Under the pieces are notes generated by a model that was given only the letters and a program-made list of their open reading frames with translations, did not search any database and was not told the DNA's origin. Of a stretch of DNA of 64,000 nt, positions 21,255 through 32,967 are shown one piece after another. The DNA is from Armillaria gallica (taxonomy: Eukaryota > Basidiomycota > Agaricomycetes > Agaricales > Physalacriaceae), in contig JBANDB010000013.1 in the NCBI GenBank assembly GCA_037576215.1, positions 2,418,001-2,482,000 of the forward strand, in the 5' to 3' direction. A program made the position numbers and the translations under genes. The number at the start of each line of letters is the position of its first letter. The stretch's first letter is position 1.

Positions 21255-23836
21255 ATGTCAGAGATTGCTGCCCGCAGATGGATAAATAGCGGTGGTGTAC
21301 TGTATGTCTCCCATCTCAACACTGTCCCCCCTTACCAATATCCACCAAACGGCGCATCGATGCCTCTTCTTACCCCGAAGGAAAGACTAGAAACTATCGA
21401 ACTGGGAGTCTGGAAGGTCTCCTTCCTCAAAAGCACACCTTTCAACGTTCGAGAACAAATTTCGGACTTGGGATCCGCGTTTCCCTACTTTCACCGTTTG
21501 GCCATCGAAGTGTACACCCTCGAGCCCGTGTTGGCGATCCTGTTTGTGTTAAACAAGCTGTGGAAGGCCGTCGAGGGCGCTTTGCTGCTTTACCTCTCCA
21601 GCCGAATTTTACGGATCGTAGGGACTTTCGCGTATCCTTTTCATCTGCTTATAAGTTTTCTGTGTATAGATCGAAATAGGGCTCATACAAGGCGCGCCAG
21701 ACACAGGAGCTATCCTGAATGCGGTGGCAGCGCGTATGGCCTGCGTTGTACTTGCAGCAATATTACAGTGGGCCAGGTTAGTTTCTTATTTTTCTTGACA
21801 TCCGGCAAGTACTCTAATTGTTCCAGCGAGCAAGTAATCCCGATTCTGAAAACCCGGATTATGACTCACTTTGAGCTGTATTTGATGCAAGGTATGTATC
21901 CGCGATAGTCTCTTTCAGTAGCTAACATGCTCTTCACGCACTTTTAGCCCAATTAAGAATAGACGTCCCCACTTCGCAAGGCAGGTTCTATGCGTGCGTC
22001 GCGTATCAGTTTCATTGATTCCCTCTTAGAGCCGCGCAGCAAATTCAGAGCGTCTTCATACAATGCATGGACTTCATTTGAGGGAATCGTCGGCTTTGTG
22101 ACGGATATAATGAAGGCGTTGAGCCAGCTCACCCTCATCCTGCAAGCTTCCAAATCTACAGGCTCATCTCTGTTCACTTTTTTGTGTGTCATGAAACCGG
22201 TATTCCTAGCTCTGTCGAGCCGTTCACTATGGGACACTCGTACGTTGCCCTCGGCTCCCTTATCATATGGGCTGATAGGTTCTACTAGCGCATATTGTTT
22301 ATACGGACAATGAAAATCGAAAGCGTATGAAGGCATTCAACGTCATGGCTTCCCCGGGTTATAGATCAGAGGTTCTTGCAGGAGACCTGATCGGCTACAT
22401 CATTAACGGTAATTAATCCCATCAAACTGTCTCCGATATTCTCAAGAATTGATGTTTTACAACAGAATATAAGAAGGCCGCTGCGCTGCTCCGCGGCCTC
22501 TCAGATGACTGGGCTCCCAATCAATACATGAACAGGAAGTCTCCAATGTGGCAAATTGCGAGTGATTTGATGGGCGACATACCGATGGTATGTCCGGTAT
22601 AACTACTCACGTTCTGGTACTCAAGCTTCTTTCATTAATTTCCAGGCCTATTGCGCGATTGTGTCCATCCTCCACCCAGAGAAACTTTCGCTATCCTCCA
22701 TTGCCATACTCCAACAATCCTCGCAGATCCTCGAGTGGACGCTCCAGCTCCTTGTAGTGAACGTCAACTCCTTCCGGAAACAGTACCAAGAGATCAAGAA
22801 CATATACGATGCCTCCAAAGTCACGACCAAACTCCAAGATGGAAATGTATCGTATCCTAGGACTGGTGACGAGAAACTCAAGGGCATGTCATTCGAACTA
22901 CAAGACGTCTCCTTCACCTACCCAGGCAGCCAAAATACCAAACCAACCCTGTCCAATATCAACCTATCCATTAAATCCGGACAACTCGTTGTCATCGTTG
23001 GTGCCAACGGAAGTGGAAAAACTACCATCTTGAAACTCCTCTCGCGATTTTATGATCCTTCTTCTTCGCCAGACTCGATTCTTGTTGATGGGATTCCGAT
23101 CTCGCGGTACCGTATGGCAGATCTGCGGCGGGCGACGGCGACGTTGACGCAGGATCACTCGCTCTTCCCACTCTCGTTGGGAGAGAACATCGGGTTGGGA
23201 TACGCGGAGAGGGTGTGGGACACGGGGATGATAGACCGAGCTGCGGAGATGGGTGGGGCGGCGCATTGTTTGGGGAAGCTGGAGAAGGGGAAGAAGACTA
23301 GGCTGGAGACGGGAAACGAGGCATACGGATACAATGTACCCGACGAACCGTCCCATCCTTTGCAGGTGGAGCTGGAGAAGATGCAAAAGAACATCTCACT
23401 GTCTGGTGGAGAGATGCAGAGGATCGTCGCGTGAGTTTTCTCCCTTTTGGTGATCATTTTGGCCTCACTCTTGTCAAATAGGGCGAGGACGTTCATGCGT
23501 TTTGAATCGGGATCTGTAAAGCTGGTCGCGGTTGACGAACCGAGTTCGGCGTTAGATGCTGAAGGCGAGGCGTCTCTGTTTAGGAATCTTATCCAAGTTC
23601 GGCAAGGGAAGACTATGATCTTTGTTACTCATCGGTTCGGGCATTTGACCAAGCACGCTGATCTCGTTGTGTAAGTCTTTTGGTTGGACGCAAATTTTAG
23701 TGACTGAAGTCCTTGCAGGTGCATGAAAGACGGTACGATAGCCGAGGCTGGTACTCATGTAGAGCTCATCGAAAGAGACGGAGAGTACGCCAAACTGTAC
23801 AATATACAAGCTAGCGCATTTGTGGATAGCACGTAA
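21255..23836 (+). CDS. ABC half-transporter (TMD + NBD), about 703 aa
   Basis: Ten exons were placed by splice sites and all junction phases agree: 21255-21617, 21670-21776, 21827-21891, 21948-21980, 22030-22239, 22289-22408, 22466-22587, 22646-23430, 23482-23670, 23719-23836. The fourth intron needs a GC donor (GCAGGT). The N-terminal half has hydrophobic segments (LEPVLAILFVLNKLW, MACVVLAAILQWA) and YHLAI-like helices of an exporter-type membrane domain. The C-terminal half is a complete ATPase: Walker A GANGSGKTT (about residue 459), Q-loop TQDHSL, signature LSGGEMQR (about 592), Walker B VKLVAVDE, D-loop SALD, and switch histidine VTHR. A dimer pumping a substrate across a membrane is expected for the family; the substrate is unknown. 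An upstream in-frame ATG at 21210 is an alternative start. Confidence 0.9.
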
Positions 23837-23929
23837 CGTGCAAAGGCCTCGACTTGTATTCGTATTTAGTATTTGTATTTAAATATCTATATTTAGTACT
23901 CAACAAAGTGTAAGGCGGACATATTACAT

Positions 23930-25530
23930 TTACACAGACACAAACATGTAAGTATCTTCGTCGTATTTCTTCAGCACATTATCGGCAAAGTCTGTGCTCA
24001 CAATCAGCTCATGCATCCCCTCCGTCGGGTTTCTACACCTGTATCCCCCGACCACCTCTTGAATCCGCTCGCACGTGCGGTCGTAAAACTGTGCTACCCG
24101 CGGTTGTGTATTCTCTTCATCGCCTCTCGCAGACGAGAAGTGCAGGTATTGAAGAAGAGGCCAAGAAGACAACAAATCAAGAGTTCGCGTCTTAAGGGAA
24201 CGAGTTTAGCCCACGAGTCCTGTACAAAATGCGAAACATTACATACAATAACATTATCAGAACCTTCAACGTTTGCATGAGCTGAATCGAGGGCCAATCG
24301 TAAAGTAGCCAATTTACTGCACTGCACCAAAGCCGCGAGATGATTCTCCTCCAAACACCATGCACCGGCATAATATGGCTGGATGTACAGTTCTGTGAGT
24401 GTCTGCACATGTCCTGGTAGGATGGCATGATAAAGATCGTCAGCGCAGTGCCTTTCCTCTTCATAGTCTGCTTCCTCGACGTCAATGCTGATTCCTAGTA
24501 GCTGGATCCCCGAGTAAGACTTAAGGTAGTCGAGAAGAGACCTCGTTCTCCACGAAACGGATATTGATACGAGTTTTATGCCTTCCGCACGAGCGAGTTC
24601 CCAGAATTGGCTTGGGACCTCCATATCCAACGTGAGATGAGACAATGAGCGTAGATGTCGATACATGTTAGGGAGAAAGGAAGCTTGCATGACGAGCCCG
24701 CGGAGGTAAAGTCTTGTTAACGGGAGATCGACTTCGGGAGGTACGCGGGAAAGGAGCGTCTCGACGGATGGGTGTGTAGGAGATATCTCACCGCAACTCG
24801 TCACCGATAGATACATCAGATTGGGACAGTTTCCCACTATATGGGGGCAAAACTCCATTACCCGAAATCCACTAAATGCGAACGTGGTGAGATTTTGAAA
24901 GGCGGAGAAGGCAGTATTATGCGAGCAACTAGGATTCAACTGGATGCTCACGTCCTTCAAATGAGGGCAAGCCGTGAATTTCTTCATGATTAAATCGATA
25001 GCGCTTCTTCTGACCGATCCTTGCGACCATCCGATCCAACTGCGACGCGAAGTTAGCAAGTTTTGCCGACTACTAATAGCGCAAGACATACTCGAGAGAT
25101 CTCAAATCGATTAATCTTGGAATAGCCCCGATGAGAAGCTTCTCAATAACTTGAATTTTTCGTGCACGTTTGCGCGCCATGCGGTGCCAGACACGTCGAT
25201 ATTTGAGATGGGGAGGGTCGAATGGTGATACAAATCGCAGGGTTTGGATGTATTTCCCCACGTCAGTTTTCCCGGACGCGAGAGCTCGGAGCAATGAAAT
25301 AGAAGTGTAGTATCGATTGTCCTTGTGGAGACATATCTCAATAGTCTCAAAGACAAAAGGTGTAACGACATCTCGGAAGTATTTGCATGTGCCTCGAAGG
25401 GTTATCAGGTCGTCGTGATCGAGCTAAAGAAGTGAGAATCAACTCCGGAGGTCTTTCCTTCCAGTGGTACGAACAGTCTTACCTCGAACACGATGCCTTC
25501 TAGTATCTCAGGCGGTACCGCAGAGAGCAT
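23930..25530 (-). CDS. F-box/LRR protein (477 aa)
   Basis: Four exons fit in phase: 25530-25483, 25423-25092, 25039-24247, 24190-23930. The protein opens MLSAVPPEILEGIVFE and continues DHDDLITLRGTCKYFRDVV, a clear F-box pattern at residues 4-45. Exons 3-4 carry leucine-rich repeat-like segments (HLKDVSIQLNPSC, FQNLTTFAFSGFRV, CPNLMYLSVTSCGE, LTRLYLRGL, RSLSHLTLDM, VQTLTELYIQP, CSKLATLRLALD). This layout is typical of fungal F-box proteins that act as SCF substrate receptors; the target is unknown. The gene converges on the ABC transporter with 93 bp between stop codons. The third intron has a consensus GTATGT donor. Confidence 0.85.
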
Positions 25531-25977
25531 GGGAGTTCGAAGAGAAATGCTGACAAGTTCTAGTTCCCCAGGGCCGGATTATGCAATTTGTTCCGCTACC
25601 TTGGGCCCCTTGGGCTTGCCGGATGTACCGATCACAGACTGGACCCTCGTTCCTGTTCGATTGAATGATGGAACGAGCCGCATTTGACGGCCTGAACAAA
25701 TTTGCCGGCCAAGCGGGCCTGGCCATCATTGGCAGTTTGACATAATGAGCAAATAATGAGGATATGTAACAGGAGGGGAAAGGACGTCAATTGTCATCTC
25801 GGACGAACTTCAACTTCAAAGAACTGAAAGATGTGGCAACTGACAGGAGCCCTTTGTAAGAAGGAAGACAACACCAAAAATTTGGAAGTAGCAAAAGGTG
25901 ATATGGTTATCAAATCCAAATGAAAGCCTATGAGCGACCTCATTTATAACGGCAGAACCTCAACTTTAGCCGCTACA
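25531..25977. other. Intergenic region, nothing recognised
   Basis: About 450 bp lie between the start of the F-box gene and the stop of the MFS gene. Short frames at 25493-25729 on both strands mirror each other and have no motif. Confidence 0.4.
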
Positions 25978-28575
25978 TCATTCCAAAACGTCGACCTGAC
26001 CCGACGTCTTAATGCCGACCTTGATCTTGCGGGCGCTTGCCATAGCCGGCCACGCAGAATTGAACACATCCTCCAATTCTTCCAATGTACGTCCACGCTG
26101 AGAAGGCGGGATTAGTGAGTCCACGTTCGAAGAAAATACCGATATGTCACTCACGGTCTCCACACAGAATAAAAACCACAAAACGGATGCGACAAGATCC
26201 CATCCGACGAACACGAAGTAATACTTCCATCCAAGACGTCCTAAACCCACACTGTTTCCAAAGGTGTTGATAAAGCCGGCGACATTGGATATCAGGATAT
26301 GAACTGCAAAGAGCAACGAAGTGCAGATTAGCAAGGAACTTACTGCGTCGTAAATCAGACTTACTTCCCATGCCCTTGGCACGTATGTCCTGTCGTAAAA
26401 CTCTATAGATCTCGCATTAGCAGTCACAGATGGCATCGGAAAATAGGTACTTACTCTGCACAGTACAGCGCTTGAAGAGGAGTGTACGTAAAACTATAAA
26501 CGATACCGAAGAGGAAAACCATGGCGATGGAAGCGTTGGCTCCGGCCGTGTTCGCATTGTCTGATTTACCATCTGGAGAATTTCCTTACAATTAATGCGG
26601 TAATGGGCAAGCTAGCGTTAGACGTACATGCGGAAGTTAAGGCGGCGACCATCGCTAACAACACCGCAAGCGTAAAAGCCCCGATGTATAATCGCCTGCG
26701 ACGTCCAATACGGTCGGACAATGCAGCACCCTTTAATAGATGACAGCGAAACTACGCGACCGGAGAAGGAAAGGACATACACTAAAGGCGCCAAATGCGG
26801 ATAAAATGGAATTCGCGAAGTTGCTGTAAAGGTGGGATAAGCTCAGGTGCAACGGACGAGGTCGAAAGTGACGCACTAGACGAGTTGCTGATGTTTTGAT
26901 TTTACTCCAGCGTTACTCATCAACGTAGGAAGGAAATAGGTGATCAGCTGGAAAGCCCGTTATAGCTATTCAGCAAGATGCAACGCTTGGCAACTTACTC
27001 CGTTCCCTGCAAGTTGTCCGTTGACCTTGGAGAGGAATTCTGATGAAGGTCACAAGAGAGAAGAAGAATGACTTACACACTAAAATATGGTCAGATACAC
27101 GTGCATTATAGAGGATAACAGCATACCATCAGCACAAGGCAAAGCATGCGCCATCCTGGCCGTCAGCGTTATGTTAGAACCAATGCGGGCAGTAATGAAT
27201 GAAATCAAAAGTCGACGTACGACTATTTTTATCCTTAAAGAGACCGCTATAGTCCCAAAACGGTTCACGTTTCTTGACCTCTATGGCATCTTGAAACTCC
27301 TTCAGTTGAAGCTGAATGTTTCAAGTCAGAGAAGTAACACGATGACTAGAGTAGGTGATCAACCGCACCTCGATAACTGGATTTGTCTTTCCATCATTGC
27401 TGTGATAGCCAACAAGGACTTCCCTCGCTTTGTCCAAACGACCTTTCTGAACGTACCACCGCGGACTTTCAGGACAGAGCCAACAGCAACACATAACGAT
27501 AATCTGGACGCGCCATTAAAACCTGAATAGAACCATAGAGAAATTCGTACCGGAGGGAAAATTTGCAAGATAAGTGGAAGACGCCAAGCCCAAGTACTAT
27601 TCATCTTCTGTGTGCCAACCATAGCTCCGGTGGCCGGTATGCTGCCAATGAAGAAGCATCTGTGGAGGATATTGTAGTGCAGCAGTTTTTAAACGCGAAC
27701 GATGACGCACGAGTTGTACAAGCCACCGAGACGACCTCGCCATTGAGGAGGCGCCAATTCTGTGACCCATGTTGGCGCGGCCGTCGTAGAAATAGAGATT
27801 CCGAACCCGAGAATGAACTAAAAGAGGCATGAGTGCAGACCTAGAAACAATAATCCTTTGCTCACCCGACCACCCAAGAAAGCACTCGCATTCTGAGCAG
27901 AGGCGATTATGGCCGATCCAATAAGGATGAAGAAGGCGCCCTGGTACCGCAGTCAGCAGGGACATCATAGAACGAAAAGAGCTGACAGTAAACATTCCGC
28001 CCCGTCGCCCCCACTAAAATAAATCGAGGTTAGATAGGATATCTCGGGTGAGTATTACGCACAATATCACTAAGTGGACCTGCAAAGAATGCGCCGACGA
28101 CATTGCCGACAATACTGATCAAGCGGATTGGCGTTTGGCGCTGGATATAAATAAAGGGTACTTACTAAATCATGAAAACAATTCCTGTCGATATGCCAAC
28201 TTGTTCATAACCGAACTAACGCTTATTGTTTCAGTGAACCATGGGTGCAAAGAGTAGGACGTACATAGTCCAAGTATTGGTCCATGGCGTTTATACCGCT
28301 CATCAGGCTTCCGTCGAATCCAGAAGATACAGCGTTCAAGAATCCCACCATTACGATGAAATACAGCTGAATTCGTGCAGTGAGGTTACTTAGATAAGGT
28401 TAGTTAAATGTACCTTGAACGCCCGCTTGCTCCTTGGATCCAGCAAAGTCGTCTCTACAGCTTTTGAAAATTCGGCATTGTAGGCTACGTCAACTCTGCT
28501 GATCGGAGGACTGTAGATGACAGGGGATGCCCCGGTTCCTTTGACATCTTCGTCAGAGTGTTCGTCTACAGGCAT
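25978..28575 (-). CDS. MFS sugar transporter, many introns
   Basis: The start is taken at 28575 (MPVDEHSDEDVK), because from there the frame is continuous through DVAYNAEFSKA and LLDPRSKRAFK. An intron follows, then LYFIVMVGFLNAVSSGFDGS with the sugar-porter GFDGSLMSG word. Later exons read GNVVGAFFAGPLSDIVGRRG, TWVTELAPPQWRGRLGG, PESPRWYVQKGRLDKA (the conserved PESPRW motif before the central loop), QLQLKEFQDAIE, SDRIGRRRRLYIGAF, and YFVFVGWDLVASVLWFLFCV followed by RTLEELEDVF. These are the hallmark motifs of the fungal hexose/lactose permease family with 12 membrane helices. Roughly ten introns of about 50 nt interrupt it and not every junction was resolved. It is divergent from the GH3 gene, which suggests uptake of sugars released by its neighbours. 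Confidence 0.85.
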
Positions 28576-29525
28576 GAAAGAAGTGCTTGATCGCTTCCAA
28601 CAAGGTCCGCTGGGATTTATATTTGTTCGATTGATAGACACCACCAAATAACGCTAAAGTCGGACCGTTGAGAGATAAGAGAATAGGTATGCTGCTATAA
28701 AAATCACAAGCACGGTGCGGCGTTCTCACGCATTGTGGTATCTCGATCAGTGACTGCATGCGGAACGGCGAACGGCTGTTTTAGCTGAACAAAATATCGA
28801 CTTGTGGATCAAATAAGTAAACTATACACCGGACAGTGACTTTTCACAGTGTAAGATGAAGTTAAGTATATAGAGGAGAGACAGAATACGCACTGTTTTG
28901 TCGTAGTTAACATTCGAGTCTCGGTGTCCATGATAAAGATAATGTCCGCCGGACAGGTTTTTAGAGGCAATATCGAAGGCAGGATCACACTGGAAATATC
29001 AACGTCCCGAGCCTAGGGAAGTCATGTGCAAGGAGTCATGGGAAGCCTTAAGGCCCAAAATGGAAATCACCGGAGACTTCGGCCCGTGCTACCGCCTGTA
29101 CTTGTAATTGGATCCACCATTGCTACCACTGGACTGCTCAAGCGCTCACACACTGCTCAGTCCGTTATCTTCCCTCACCTCTATTCTTGATAGACAAACA
29201 ACCGGCTTGTACTATCAACGTCTTGCGACTCTCTTCAGGCCACGTATGTGTGCTGGCACTTCACTGCGGCACCTCACGCGAGCAGAAGAACCGTCGAAGA
29301 ACCATCGCGAACCTGTCGCTCATGATCGAGTACCGTACGTTTTTGGTTGTCCTTCCCGTGACTCAGGTACTATGACTGCCGTTTGTGAATGCTCTTTTGG
29401 CTTTTACCAGACGTGCCTCCACCCTAAAAGGGTTTGAAGCTTGAAGTCCTCCCCGACTGTTTCGCTCTTATAACAGCCGGAACGGCCAAAGTCAACCAAC
29501 ATCGAAGAAGAAATAAATAAATACA
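28576..29525. promoter_or_regulatory. Shared divergent promoter region, MFS transporter / GH3
   Basis: About 950 bp separate the two divergent start codons. A TATA-like CTTATAAC lies around 29466-29473, some 55 bp before the GH3 ATG. A short ORF at 29108-29437 (plus) has no motif and is not called. Co-regulation of transporter and enzyme through this interval is an inference from the arrangement; no specific operator is identified. Confidence 0.35.
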
Positions 29526-32500
29526 ATGGTCTTCAAGTTGACGACTGCCGTTTTGGCAGTTGTTTTCTGCGTAAAGGCATGCTTCAACCTCGACAAGGAC
29601 CTATTCCTTGACGATCTTGTCAACAAAATGACTATTCCCGAGCTTGTTATGCAGCTTCATCTCATGTTCGCCGATAATGTTGTTGGTCCGAGGTCAGAAA
29701 ATGAGCTATACGGTATAATTATCATGTTTACAGTTTATTACTTACTTCTAATACCCCGTCAGATTTTGCTATGCAATCAGCACCCACAGCTGGTATTGGT
29801 GTTATCCACGACTGGTATCCCACCGATCCAGCTTACTATAACAAGCTCCAGAAGCTCAATCTCGATAAGAGTCGCCTCGGAGTCCCTTTTATGCAGTTGG
29901 GAGAATGCGTCCATGGTGTGGGATCGTTCAAGCAGTCGATATTTCCTCAAGCAATAGGAATGGGTGCTAGCTTCGATCGAGAGATGGTGCACCAAGTCGG
30001 GAGGGCCATCGGTGAAGAGGCTCGAGCTATAGGTATCCACGCGTGTCTGGCGCCCGTACTTGATTTGGGAAAAGAACCGAGGTGGGGACGAGTACAGGGT
30101 ATGTTGTGCGATTAAATGTCCGGCATATACCTGACTGGCTGTTAATAGAGGCTTGGGGAGAAGACTTTGTTCTCACATCTCATATGGGCGTCGCGTTCGC
30201 TTCTGGTCTGTCGAAGAATGGATCATGGGGCGATCCTGACGCTGTAGTTCCTGTTATGAAGGTACGACTATGTACAGTTCGTCCTACAGGCAACGAACTC
30301 ACTGCATGTGCTGATACAGCATTTCGCCGCTCACGGCAGTCCGCATGGCGGAATCAATGCCGCCTCTTTCATGGGTCATGGACTACGCCAAGTCATGGTG
30401 GAGATGCTCGTACCTTTCAAGGCTGTTTTCGAGCTCGGAGGCGCCAGAGGTGTGATGATGTAGGTGCTTACTGATAGTACAGTCCTCTAGCAGTGGCGCT
30501 GAATTAACCATAGGGCATACCACGAATTGGATGAGATACCCGCTCATGTACATCCATTACTATATGATGCATTGGATGAGTGGGATTTCGATGGTACGCT
30601 GATGATATTCTGCCAATTTTCTTGCATCTAATCCGTTCGACGTAGGATTTATCATGGCTGATGACACAGGTAGGAGATCCAAGGTATCCAAGTGATGGAC
30701 TCATTAATTATTCAAAGGAATGAGAATGCTGAATGTGCGACATACCGTGTCAAATTCTCCGGCGGATACCATACAACAATGGTTTAACGCTGGCGGGAAT
30801 CTGCAGTTCTATGACTATGATTTGCCAACGTATCTTAACGTGAGTTAGCCTGGCTACAGCCCCTATTTCTATCCTTACTTGGAACAGTGCACTATTGATC
30901 TGGTAGCGAATGGGACTGTCGCTGAGTCCACCTTACGATCCCATGCTCGGAGGATTCTTGGCGTTAAATATGACCTCGGGCTCTTCAATGATCCATACAT
31001 CCCCAATGGCGTCGATTATAAGAATCTAACAGCCGAGCATACCCCCTCACTCTCGATGCTGCCCGCCGTTCCATCGTTCTCCTCGAGAACAAAAACTCGA
31101 CGCTCCCCATCAGACCTACGAAGCAGGGTATCTCCAAGATCGCCCTCATCGGACCCTTCTCCGACATTCTCAACTACGGTGACTACTCAGGCTCATGGGG
31201 CGAGTACCCCGTCTCCAATTCGAGCACCATAAGACAGGCGATGAAGGACTACCTCTCTACAAACCATCCAAATGTCAGCCTCGTCTCGAGCTGGGGTGCC
31301 GATACCTGGATGTACACTGCCCAGCATGCCATCCCGGGGTACCTTCTCTCCTCTAACGGTATTCCCGGCGGGTTGCTCGCGACATACTACTCCGATATCA
31401 ATTTTCTCGACGCAGTCTTCCAAGTACAGGAGCAACCAAATCGGGACTGGGGAATATACCCTCCCCTCAGTCTGCCATCAAACAATTTCAGCGTGGTTTG
31501 GGAAGGCGAGCTCGAGGTACCGGTCGATGGAAACAATGTCGACGGATACATCGGCATTGCAGTTTATGCGAACAATACGGGGCGGCTATACGTCGACGAC
31601 GTCCTAGTCGCTCAGTCTGAGCTCTCAGATACCGGAACTGTGATGGGCAACATCCAGTCACTAAACTACGTCCTTGCGAATGCGACGAGTACCCCACCTG
31701 GGGGAGTTCCGTTTATTTGGAGAGCCGGTGCGAGACATAAACTGAGGGTCGAGTTCCAGGCATGGAATCTGTGGCAAAAGGTCGAGAATGTTAACTCGAT
31801 CAACGCGCAGGTAGAGCTGTTTTGGAATTTAGTGGATCGGACAGATGCTGTGGGCAAGGCGGTAGACGTTACGAATGAGGCGGATGTTGTAGTGTTGGCA
31901 GTCGGCGCCAGTTGGAGTAGTGACGGTGAAAGTGGAGATAGGGCTACTTTGGGCTTGTCCGTTAATCAAAGTGGGCTCAATATGCTTCGTTATACTTCAG
32001 TGCTGATATCGTTCAAGCCAAACTAGCTGATGCAATCTTCGCTTTGAGGAAACCTGTGGTACTTGTGCTAGAAGGCGGTCGGCCGTTTGCGATCCCAGAG
32101 TATTATAGCAAGTGCACCGCCGCTATCAATGCTGTTGGTATTCGTTCCATAATCTTACTTTAGTACTGACCAATTAGCATAGTTCTTCCCTGGTCAATCG
32201 GGCGGACAAGCTATCGCGGATGTTTTGTTTGGGGAATTCAATCCTGGTGGAAGAGTGCCGTTGAGCGTGCCATACGATGTGGCGCAGCTTCCTGTTTACT
32301 ACAAGTGAGGATGAAGTTTGTAATTCTGTCGTCCATTCTCTGACTTTGGAGTCAGCTACAAATTTACGGATCACGCGAGGAATTATACGGACTTGAATTC
32401 TTTTCCTACGGTATGTTTTGTATTACCTGGCTAGTAGCCTATGTTGATTGATGTGGTTGCAGTACTCTTTCGGTTATGGCCTGTCATACACGACATTCTC

Positions 32501-32922
32501 TGTACAAAATTTCAATGCCACTTCCAGTGGTGGAGTGAAGATATTCACTTCAGGCGAAACAATTACTTTCCGCGTGGAGGTCACCAACGAAGGGAATTTC
32601 ACTGGTTCATACGTTGCTCAAGTATGAATGGTACACTTTTTCTGCTCCCTTTGCTGACATGTTTCTGTAGGTCTATCTGTTAGTTCGAGTCTCCACCATC
32701 GTGCGCCCGCAGAAACAGCTCGTCGCATTTGACAGAGTTTATCTTGATGCCGGGCAGACGAAGGTGGTGATGATGGAGCTCGAGGTAGACAGGTACCTGA
32801 GAATTATTAATAGGAAATATGAATGGGAACTGGAGAGGGGAGAATATGTGTTTGCGTTGCTTGAGCATGGGGGTCCGGATGCAACCACGGGAACCAATGT
32901 AACAATGTTTTGTCTGGGGTAA
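29526..32922 (+). CDS. Secreted glycoside hydrolase family 3 with PA14-like insert; one frameshift
   Basis: The protein begins with a signal peptide ([18 protein letters not shown]). Exons fit in phase at 29526-29712, 29763-30098, 30149-30261, 30320-30459, 30511-30593, 30646-30669, 30718-30839 and from 30888. GH3 landmarks are [36 protein letters not shown], the nucleophile region [10 protein letters not shown], and after the insert [47 protein letters not shown] and a C-terminal fibronectin-III-like domain. A PA14-like insert starts at LLATYYSD. At 31041-31050 (ACCCCCTCAC) the frame slips by one base: both sides are good GH3 sequence (NLTAEHTP / [15 protein letters not shown]) and no intron fits. 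The family acts as beta-glucosidases or related enzymes; exact specificity is unknown. Either a sequencing error or a young pseudogene. Confidence 0.85.
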
Positions 32923-32967
32923 CTTGAAGGAATACATAGCATTTCGTAGTTCACTATTTAACAATCA

